Shown here in pieces: positions 19,966 through 25,799 of a DNA stretch of 25,799 nucleotides (positions are counted from its first letter, which is position 1; the number at the start of each line of letters is the position of its first letter). The notes under the pieces are model-generated. The model worked only from the letters and a program-made list of their open reading frames with translations. It ran no database searches and was not told where the DNA came from. This stretch comes from CAZMGD01 sp964565705. Its GTDB lineage: Bacteria; Actinomycetota; Acidimicrobiia; Acidimicrobiales; Ilumatobacteraceae. The position numbers and the translations under genes are program-made. Location of the stretch: assembly GCA_964565705.1 (NCBI GenBank), contig CAZMGD010000056.1, positions 1 through 25,799 of the forward strand, written 5' to 3'.

Positions 19966-20379
19966 CCGCGCCGCTCGATCGAGGACGCGACGGGCTCTGG
20001 CGACCACCTCATTGAGCAGCCGAGTGGTCGCCGCGACGTCGTCGTCCGGCAGATCACCCCAGATCGATGCCGTGGCCTCGGCGATCGTGGCCTGCACGGA
20101 CTCGACCACACGGCACCCTTCCTCGGTCAGCCGTCCACCCGCGAGGAGACCGCGTTCGGTGAGGTCGCGGACGAGATCCGCAGCGTCGTCGAAGTGGGCC
20201 CGATCGGCGACGGCGAGCGCGAGCCCGTTCGCGTCGACCTGCCCGTCGAACTGACCGGCCAGACGCAACGTCACCCAATGAGGCTCGGTGAGACCCGTCG
20301 CGTGCAGCGCCCGCCGGAGGATCGCATTCAGGGTCTTCTCGGTCTCGCCGATGAGTTGCGGGCCGAACGGGGTAGGCAT
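19960..20379 (-). CDS. MarR-like winged-helix transcription regulator (divergent copy A)
   Basis: This protein has 139 residues. The helical start (GPQLIGETEKTLNAILRRAL, then GLTEPHWVTLRL) is the dimerisation helix and first recognition region of MarR-type proteins. A wing-like section (LVRDLTERGLLAGGRLTEEG, then CRVVESVQATI) and a C-terminal dimerisation helix (ATTRLLNEVVARARRVLDRA) follow. The ATG at 20379 is preceded by GGAG at proper spacing; the frame runs 22 codons further through the operator region and is rejected. It is divergent from a second MarR-type gene, and both lie next to the twin operators at 20401-20447. A ligand-responsive repressor that controls itself and its neighbour is the usual role; the ligand is unknown. 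Confidence 0.75.
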   Translation of the reverse strand: MPTPFGPQLIGETEKTLNAILRRALHATGLTEPHWVTLRLAGQFDGQVDANGLALAVADRAHFDDAADLVRDLTERGLLAGGRLTEEGCRVVESVQATIAEATASIWGDLPDDDVAATTRLLNEVVARARRVLDRAARG

Positions 20380-20400
20380 GACGGTCTCCGATCCAAGATT

Positions 20401-20447
20401 CGTTGGTACAGCCAACGATATCGTCGCTTTCGTTGGTGCATCCAACT
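20401..20447. promoter_or_regulatory. Twin inverted-repeat operators between divergent MarR genes
   Basis: Site 1 is CGTTGG-TACAG-CCAACG (20401-20417); site 2 is CGTTGG-TGCAT-CCAACT (20431-20447). The half-sites are identical apart from the last base, and the centres are 30 bp apart, close to three helical turns, so both face the same side of the DNA. Site 2 fills the spacer before the -10 box TAGAGT (20451-20456) of the + gene. Site 1 lies 22 bp upstream of the - gene start. Confidence 0.75.
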
Positions 20448-20450
20448 ATC

Positions 20451-20462
20451 TAGAGTTTCCCC
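20451..20462 (+). promoter_or_regulatory. -10 box for probably leaderless MarR gene
   Basis: TAGAGT at 20451-20456 stands 6 nt before the GTG start at 20463, and no Shine-Dalgarno sequence exists. This is the TANNNT-N6/7-start layout of leaderless actinobacterial transcripts. Confidence 0.5.
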
Positions 20463-20882
20463 GTGCTCCCCCTCCGCCGCGTGGCCGACCGGCCGACCTG
20501 GCTGCTCAGCCGGGCCAACGCCCGTGCCCAGACGATCCTGCGCGACGCGTTCGATGCCGAGGGCGTGCGCGGCTACCACTTCCGATTGCTTGCGGCATTG
20601 GAGGAGCACGGACCCGCCAGCCAGGCCGAGCTCGGTCGACGCACGGGGATCGACCGCAGCGACATCGTGGCAACGCTCGACGAGCTGGCCGCCGCGGGCC
20701 TCGCCGCGCGTGCGCCGGACCCAGTGGATCGGCGCCGGAACATCGTGGCCATCACGACCCAGGGCGTGCGAGCACTCCGGCGCCTCGATGCCGTGCTCAC
20801 CGACGTGCAGGACCGTGTCCTCGAACCGCTCACGGAACGCGAGCGGTCGACGTTGCTTCGCCTGCTCGCCAAGCTCAGCTGA
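20463..20882 (+). CDS. MarR-family transcription regulator (divergent copy B)
   Basis: This protein has 139 residues. It has a clear MarR layout: helix WLLSRANARAQTILRDAF, GVRGYHFRLLAALEEHGPAS, the recognition helix QAELGRRTGIDRSDIVATL, the wing AAGLAARAPDPVDRRRNIVA with the conserved D-x-R-R of MarR proteins, and a C-terminal dimer helix ending LTERERSTLLRLLAKL. The wing motif makes this the more certain of the two regulators. The GTG start is leaderless-looking. The gene lies 25 bp upstream of the thiolase-fold gene in the same direction, so it may regulate that pair as well as the divergent regulator. The ligand is unknown, but an acyl-CoA or aromatic compound would fit the neighbours. Confidence 0.88.
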   Translation: MLPLRRVADRPTWLLSRANARAQTILRDAFDAEGVRGYHFRLLAALEEHGPASQAELGRRTGIDRSDIVATLDELAAAGLAARAPDPVDRRRNIVAITTQGVRALRRLDAVLTDVQDRVLEPLTERERSTLLRLLAKLS

Positions 20883-20894
20883 TCCTCGACCACC

Positions 20895-20907
20895 TACAGT
20901 CACCGGC
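20895..20907 (+). promoter_or_regulatory. -10 box for probably leaderless thiolase-fold gene
   Basis: TACAGT at 20895-20900 lies exactly 7 nt before the GTG at 20908, with no Shine-Dalgarno site between. This is the canonical TANNNT-N7-GTG arrangement of leaderless mRNAs and supports the chosen start. Confidence 0.55.
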
Positions 20908-22065
20908 GTGCTGTCGGACACGTGCGCGATCGTCGGGGTCGGCAACACCGCGTACATGCGTGGCACCGACCGATCCACGCTGGAGCTCCAGCTCGAGGCG
21001 TGCCGGCTGGCCCTGACCGACGCCGGGTTGTCGGCCGACGACGTCGACGCGGTGTTCCCGAGCGCGGTCGCCGGGCGCTGCACCGAGGAGTTCGTGATGA
21101 ACCTCGGCCTGCGCAACCTGCGCTACACCACCACTGCGCACATCGGCGGGGCGAGCCTCGTCGCTTCCGTGCAGAACGCGTGCATGGCGATCGACGCCGG
21201 GATCGCGTCCTGCGCCCTCATCCCGGCCGGCCGCAACGGGTACTCGTCGGAGCGGGTCTCCACCGGCGGCACTCCCCCGGATGTGCTCATGCAGACCACC
21301 CGAGAGTTCGAGCGGCCGTTCGGCAACCTCGTTGCCGTGCAGTGGTTCGCCCAGGCCGCGCAGCGCCACATGTTCGAGTACGGCACCACCAGCGAGCAGC
21401 TCGGCCACGTCGCCGTCACGTGCCGTCGCCACGCCAACCTCAACCCCCAGGCGCTCATGCACGCCAAGCCGCTGACGCTCGCCGACCACCAGAGCTCGCG
21501 GATGATCTCCAGCCCGTTCCGGCTGTTCGACTGCTCGCTCGAGTCCGACGGCGCCGGGGCGCTGGTGATCACCAGCCTCGATCGGGCCCGCGACCTCGCC
21601 GGCGCACCGGTCACGATCGGCGGGGTCGCCGAGGCACACTCCTACCCGTCGACGTCGCTGACCCAGAAGCCGGACATGGCGACGGTCCCGGCGCTGCGGG
21701 ATGCGGGCCAGCGGGCGCTGCGGATGGCGGGCATCACGACGGACGACATCGACGCCTTGATGATCCACGAGGGGTTCACCTGGTACGTGCTGGCAGCACT
21801 CGAAGCGCTCGGGATCGTGGGGCCGGGCGAGGGCGGCCCCTTCGTGGAGGAGGGCAACATCGGCCTCGGCGGGCGGCTGCCCGTGAACACCCACGGCGGC
21901 GCGCTCTCCGAGGCCCACGTGTCGGGCATGAACCACGTCATCGAGGCGGTCCGCCAGCTCCGCGGCGACGTACCCGCTGAGCGCCGGGTGCCCGACTGCC
22001 GTCACGCCGTCGTCGTCACCGAGGGCAACTTCTTCGAGGGTGCCGTCATGGTGCTTCGCGGATGA
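20908..22065 (+). CDS. Thiolase-superfamily protein (SCP2/lipid-transfer type), nucleophile Cys absent
   Basis: This protein has 385 residues. It opens CAIVGVGNTAYMRG and LTDAGLSADDVDAVFPS, typical of non-decarboxylating thiolases of the SCP2/Ltp group. Where catalytic thiolases carry the acylated Cys (ACASG type), this one reads AHIGGAS at residues 77-83, with no cysteine. The later histidine block is kept in form (NTHGGALSEAHVSGMNH), and the usual C-terminal CxG is replaced by EGNFFEG. Such Cys-less members pair with DUF35 zinc-ribbon/OB-fold proteins. In steroid side-chain breakdown (Ltp2 with ChsH2) they act as aldolases. Here the stop overlaps the start of exactly such a partner (ATGA at 22062-22065). 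A retro-aldol or acyl-handling role is inferred; ordinary thiolysis is unlikely. Confidence 0.85.
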   Translation: MLSDTCAIVGVGNTAYMRGTDRSTLELQLEACRLALTDAGLSADDVDAVFPSAVAGRCTEEFVMNLGLRNLRYTTTAHIGGASLVASVQNACMAIDAGIASCALIPAGRNGYSSERVSTGGTPPDVLMQTTREFERPFGNLVAVQWFAQAAQRHMFEYGTTSEQLGHVAVTCRRHANLNPQALMHAKPLTLADHQSSRMISSPFRLFDCSLESDGAGALVITSLDRARDLAGAPVTIGGVAEAHSYPSTSLTQKPDMATVPALRDAGQRALRMAGITTDDIDALMIHEGFTWYVLAALEALGIVGPGEGGPFVEEGNIGLGGRLPVNTHGGALSEAHVSGMNHVIEAVRQLRGDVPAERRVPDCRHAVVVTEGNFFEGAVMVLRG

Positions 22066-22505
22066 CCGCCGAGCCCACTCCCGGCGCAGCGCAGCGCCCG
22101 CTGCCGCAGCCGTCTCCGCTCACGGCCGGCTTCTGGGAGGCAGCCGCGCGGCACGAGCTCGTGGTGCAGCGCTGCGAAGGCTGCAGCGAGCTGCGCCACT
22201 ACCCGCAGCCGATGTGCCCCTCGTGTCGCAGCACCGCCTGGACCTGGACGCCGCTGTCGGGCCGCGGGGTCGTCTACAGCTTCAGCGTCACCCATCAGGC
22301 GTTCCATCCGTTCTGGGCGGACCGCGTTCCCTACGCGGTGGCGACGATCGAGCTCGACGAAGGCGTGCGGATGCTGGCCGACCTCCCGGCCGATGACACC
22401 GAGCGCGTCGCGATCGGGGCGCCGGTCGAGGTGTTCTTCGACGACGTCCACACGGACGACGGGAGCGCGTTCACCCTGCCCCGCTTCCGGCTCAGCGAGC
22501 CGTGA
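22062..22505 (+). CDS. Zinc-ribbon/OB-fold (DUF35) acyl-CoA-associated protein
   Basis: This protein has 147 residues. The N-terminal helix FWEAAARHELVVQRC leads into a rubredoxin-like zinc ribbon with four cysteines, Cys38 and Cys41 (CEGC) and Cys52 and Cys55 (CPSC). An OB-fold follows: GRGVVYSFSVTHQAFHPFW, VPYAVATIELDEGVRMLADL, GAPVEVFFDDV. This is the standard layout of DUF35 proteins, which bind thiolase-fold or hydratase partners and contact the CoA moiety. It is translationally coupled to the thiolase-fold gene by an ATGA overlap, so the two very probably form one complex. No MaoC-like hydratase is present in the partner protein or next to it. Convergent with the restriction gene, whose end is 24 bp away. 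Confidence 0.9.
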   Translation: MTAEPTPGAAQRPLPQPSPLTAGFWEAAARHELVVQRCEGCSELRHYPQPMCPSCRSTAWTWTPLSGRGVVYSFSVTHQAFHPFWADRVPYAVATIELDEGVRMLADLPADDTERVAIGAPVEVFFDDVHTDDGSAFTLPRFRLSEP

Positions 22506-22529
22506 CGTCGCCGGCAACGCTTCAGGGCA

Positions 22530-25500
22530 TCAGTCGGCGCTCGGCCACCGTTGGGCGAGGTACTTCTGCTTCTCGACCTCGTCGAGGACCTTGGTGCCGT
22601 TGGCGATCCGTACGAAGAACTGCGTCTGCTTGACGTACTGACCGTTCTTGTCGTGGACGACGGTGGCGTCGACGGGGAAGCCGCAGGGATCGACCTGGAC
22701 TCGGCAGACGTCGCCGCCGTCGACGTGCTGGATCCTCGGGCGGACGTTGGTCGCGGCCGCCGGGCCCATCGAGGCGCCGACGATGTTGGCGAGGTGCTGC
22801 ACGAACTGGTCACGGTCGTCCCTGCCCGGCTTGTGCAAGGTGACGTAGTCGGAGTCGAGCCCGTGCACCGACCCGTCGTCGGCGACCCCGACGAGGAGCG
22901 TGCCGCCGTCTCTTGAGTTCAGGAACGCGGCGATCGTCTTCAGCACGGCCGCCTCCAGCGGCACGTACTTCTCGCCGCCGTCGGCGTGGGTCCGCAGCGT
23001 CGCCTTGTACTCGAGGTGCGCGGATTCCATGTCCGGGCCGAGCAGGTCGGCGATCGGGCAGTGCTCCTGGTGAGCGATCTTGGCCTTGCCCTGGATCAGC
23101 GGAGCGTACGCGTTGAGCACCATCGCCTGGAGGTCGGCGTTGTCGAGGTACTTGATCGTGACGTCCTCGGCCGACGACATCTGGTCGATGACCCCGCCCT
23201 CGAACTCCTTGGCCAGCACGAGCGCGAAGTTCTCCGGCGAGTTCGCCGCCGCCTGCTGCTGGATGTCCGAGCGCCGTACCAGCTTGTCGGCGACGGCATC
23301 GAAGAACAGCCTGTCGGTCGGATCGAAGCTCGTGCCGAACCGCTCATTGATCTGCTCGATGATCAGCGACAGCGGTTCCTCGTCCGGCTCATTGCGCTTG
23401 CCGCTGCCGTCGAACACCGACACGACCTCGCCAACTGTGTCGCTCAGCGTCACCGATCCCTCGAACTGCTGCTCGATGCGCAGGTGGGTGAGCTCGACCA
23501 GCGATCCCGCGTCGACTGCTTCCCGGTCGTCGCCGACCTTGACGAACGCCGCCAGCGCCTTGCAGTAGAGGTAGTCGCGGTGCAGCTTGGCGTCGGTGAA
23601 CGACACGACCTGCGACAGGAACCCGTAGGTCCGCACGAACCGCTTCAGCGCGTCGACGAACCGTTCCCGCTCGTCGTCGTCGAGGTGGGTGAACCGGTCG
23701 ATGGCCGGTGCCAGCGCAGCGTGCACCCGGCCGTGGTTGACGCTGTCGCCGACCAACAGCAGGGCGACGACGGCCTCGACCTCGTCGAGCCACAGCACAC
23801 CGAACTCGTCGAGCGCGTGGCGTGTGTCGTACAGCAGGTTGGGGTCGGTCGGCGGGGCGACGGTCGTGCCGTAGTACGGCTCGAACGCAGCGCGGATGTC
23901 CTCGGCGTCGTTGCGGAAGTCGAGGATGAACGTGCCGTCCTTGTCAGGGTGGGTCCGGTTGAGACGCGACAGCGTCTGCACCGCGGCCAGACCCGACAGC
24001 GGCTTGTCGACGTACATCGCGTAGAGCTTCGGTTGGTCGAACCCGGTCTGGTACTTCTCGGCGACGACGAGCACCTGGTACTGGTCGCTGTCGAACACCT
24101 CCGGCACCTGCGACTCGGGGATGCCGTTGAGCTTGGCCTCGGTGACCTCGTCGCCGTCGACGTCGAGCTTCCCGGAGAACGCGACGAGCACGCCGACGTC
24201 GGTGTAGCCGTGGTCGTTGATGTACTTCGTCAGCGCCCGGTGGTACCGCACCGCGTGCTCGCGCGACTGGGTGACGACCATCGCCTTGGCCTGGCCACCG
24301 ACCCGGTGGGCCACCTTGGCGCGGAAGTGCTCGACGATCACCTCGGCCTTCTGCGCCAACTGGTGCGGGTGCAGGGCGACGAACTTGGCGATCGCCGCCT
24401 TCGCCCGGCCCGGATCGAACGCCGGGTCGTCGGGGACCTTCTGCTCGATGTTCCAGTACGTCTGATAGGTGACGTAGTTGGCGAGCACATCGAGGATGAA
24501 CCCCTCCTGGATCGCCTGGCGCATCGAGTACAGGTGGAACGGGACGTGTCGGCCCGTCGCCGGGTCGTAGCGGCCAAACAACTCCAAGGTGCGGGCCTTC
24601 GGCGTCGCGGTGAACGCGAAGAACGACAGGTTCGGCTGCTTGCCCCGAGCTGCCGCTGCAGCGGCCAGCGCATCCTCGGCCGCGTTCGCCGGCTCGTCCG
24701 GATCCGGTTCGTTGCCGACGCCGAGCACTGCCTTCATCGACGCCGCCGAGTCGCCCGTCTGCGACGAGTGGGCCTCGTCGACGATCACCGCGTACCGGCG
24801 CTGCGGCAGCGACTCGATCCTGTCGGTGACGAACGGGAACTTCTGGAGCGTCGTGATGATGATCCGGGCCTGCTCGCCGGCGAGCGCGTCGGCGAGCTGC
24901 TGGCTGTTCTCGTCGATCCGCACCACGACCCCGTGGGCGTGCTCGAACTGGTAGATCGTGTCCTGCAACTGCCGATCGAGCACCCGGCGATCGGTGATCA
25001 CGACGACCTTGTCGAACACCTTCTGATCGGCGGCGTCGTGCAGCGACGACAGCCGGTGGGCGATCCAGGCGATCGTGTTCGACTTGCCCGACCCGGCCGA
25101 GTGCTGCACCAGGTAGTCGCGCCCGGCGCCGTGTTCGCGGGCATCGGCGGTCAGCGAGCGCACGGCGTCCCACTGGTGGTATCGGGGGAAGATGATCACG
25201 GGCCGAGCCCTCGAGCCCTTCGGCGCCGGCTCGACGTGCACGAACCGCTGGAGCAGGTCGAGCCACGCGTCTCGCTGCCACACCTCCTGCCACAGGTACG
25301 CGCTGCGATGACCGTCCGGGTTCGGCGGGTTCCCGGCACCCATCTCGTAGCCGCGGTTGAACGGCAGGAACCGGGTCAGGTTCCCCGACAGCCGGGTCGT
25401 CATCGACACCGCCTCGGTGTCGACGGCGAAGTGGACGATCGCCCGGCGCAGCAGCGGGTTCTTCGGATCCCGATCGGTGCGGTACTGCGCTCGAGCGTGC

Positions 25501-25799
25501 TCGACGGTCTGGCCGGTGAGCGCGTTCTTGAGCTCCGCCGTCGCCACCGGGACCCCGTTGACGAACAGGCACAGGTCGAGTGTCTTCGCCGAGCCCGCCT
25601 CGTACGGCAGTTGGCGGGTGACCGTCAGCCGGTTGCGCTCGTAACGCTCGACCAGCTCCGGGGTCAGCCCCGACGCCGGCTTGAAGTACGCCAGCCGGAA
25701 CGACACCCCGAGATCCTCGACGCCGTGCCGCAACACGTCGACCGTGCCCCGAGCGTCGATCTGCTGGGCGAGCCGCCGCACGAACCCGCGCTGCGCCTG
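22530..25799 (-). CDS. hsdR: Type I restriction endonuclease R subunit fused to AlbA_2 domain, 5' end cut
   Basis: The visible part has about 1089 residues; the frame is open through the right edge, so the start and perhaps 80-100 residues are missing. Near the N-terminus are FRLAYFKPASGL, YERNRLTVTRQ and the nuclease core LDLCLFVNGVPVATAELKN (PD-ExK, with Asp and E-x-K). The helicase motor has Walker A QHSAGSGKSNT, DEAH in VIVDEAHSSQTGDS, FTATPK and VQTLSRLNRTHPDKDG. The helical R-subunit tail ends near 23050. The last ~170 residues are an added domain: ESAHLEYKATL, LKTIAAFLNSRDGGTLLVGV, ADDGSVHGLDSD, then FFVRIANGTKVLD. This is the AlbA_2/Schlafen-type nucleic-acid-binding domain. HsdR moves along DNA and cuts it when modification is absent. 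HsdM and HsdS would have to lie beyond the right edge. Confidence 0.9.
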   Translation of the reverse strand, partial: QAQRGFVRRLAQQIDARGTVDVLRHGVEDLGVSFRLAYFKPASGLTPELVERYERNRLTVTRQLPYEAGSAKTLDLCLFVNGVPVATAELKNALTGQTVEHARAQYRTDRDPKNPLLRRAIVHFAVDTEAVSMTTRLSGNLTRFLPFNRGYEMGAGNPPNPDGHRSAYLWQEVWQRDAWLDLLQRFVHVEPAPKGSRARPVIIFPRYHQWDAVRSLTADAREHGAGRDYLVQHSAGSGKSNTIAWIAHRLSSLHDAADQKVFDKVVVITDRRVLDRQLQDTIYQFEHAHGVVVRIDENSQQLADALAGEQARIIITTLQKFPFVTDRIESLPQRRYAVIVDEAHSSQTGDSAASMKAVLGVGNEPDPDEPANAAEDALAAAAAARGKQPNLSFFAFTATPKARTLELFGRYDPATGRHVPFHLYSMRQAIQEGFILDVLANYVTYQTYWNIEQKVPDDPAFDPGRAKAAIAKFVALHPHQLAQKAEVIVEHFRAKVAHRVGGQAKAMVVTQSREHAVRYHRALTKYINDHGYTDVGVLVAFSGKLDVDGDEVTEAKLNGIPESQVPEVFDSDQYQVLVVAEKYQTGFDQPKLYAMYVDKPLSGLAAVQTLSRLNRTHPDKDGTFILDFRNDAEDIRAAFEPYYGTTVAPPTDPNLLYDTRHALDEFGVLWLDEVEAVVALLLVGDSVNHGRVHAALAPAIDRFTHLDDDERERFVDALKRFVRTYGFLSQVVSFTDAKLHRDYLYCKALAAFVKVGDDREAVDAGSLVELTHLRIEQQFEGSVTLSDTVGEVVSVFDGSGKRNEPDEEPLSLIIEQINERFGTSFDPTDRLFFDAVADKLVRRSDIQQQAAANSPENFALVLAKEFEGGVIDQMSSAEDVTIKYLDNADLQAMVLNAYAPLIQGKAKIAHQEHCPIADLLGPDMESAHLEYKATLRTHADGGEKYVPLEAAVLKTIAAFLNSRDGGTLLVGVADDGSVHGLDSDYVTLHKPGRDDRDQFVQHLANIVGASMGPAAATNVRPRIQHVDGGDVCRVQVDPCGFPVDATVVHDKNGQYVKQTQFFVRIANGTKVLDEVEKQKYLAQRWPSAD

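Overview
The window is high-GC DNA (roughly 70% G+C, strong GC bias at third codon positions). Gene style points to an actinobacterium: frequent GTG starts, leaderless-looking promoters, an AfsR-like STAND ATPase, acyl-CoA and thiolase metabolism, a Tat substrate. The class Acidimicrobiia (for example Ilumatobacter-like) is a reasonable guess, but the sequence alone does not prove it. I see no tRNA, rRNA, CRISPR array or complete insertion sequence.

Left part (1-8650, all + strand). A very large secreted or structural-looking protein of unknown function enters from the left edge. It is followed by a class I SAM-dependent methyltransferase with an NPPY motif. Next comes a tight cassette of three small genes: a Sec-exported collagen-like protein, a Tat-exported protein with an allene-oxide-cyclase/dirigent-type barrel, and a stand-alone Hcp (type VI/phage-tail tube) protein. 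The first two overlap by ATGA and the third follows after 6 nt. A flavoprotein oxidoreductase follows 20 nt further on. No sheath, baseplate or membrane genes of a type VI system are visible, so the Hcp-collagen-barrel cassette is the most unusual locus of this half.

Middle (8651-12000). An acyl-CoA synthetase gene has its own promoter, overlapped by a near-perfect 32-bp palindrome. A 616-base stretch follows that holds two decayed genes on the - strand: a Phd/YefM-like antitoxin with no toxin, and the tail of an AlbA_2-type protein related to the tail of the restriction gene at the right edge. A homocysteine S-methyltransferase family gene comes next, then a headless alpha/beta-hydrolase remnant.

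Right-middle (12014-19956). On the - strand lie a pyruvate:ferredoxin oxidoreductase (nifJ), a dihydroorotate-dehydrogenase-like gene overlapping it by ATGA, and a STAND ATPase that has lost or never had a DNA-binding domain. A four-helix membrane protein diverges from nifJ.

Right (19960-25799). Two divergent MarR-type regulators share a 60-80 bp intergenic region with two copies of a GTTGG-N5-CCAAC operator, 30 bp apart. Downstream is a thiolase-fold gene without the nucleophilic cysteine, translationally coupled to a zinc-ribbon/OB-fold (DUF35) partner. This pairing resembles the aldolase or acyl-transfer pairs of steroid and lipid side-chain metabolism. Converging on it from the right edge is a 5'-truncated HsdR restriction-helicase fused at its C-terminus to an AlbA_2 (Schlafen-type) domain. 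No HsdM or HsdS lies in the window.
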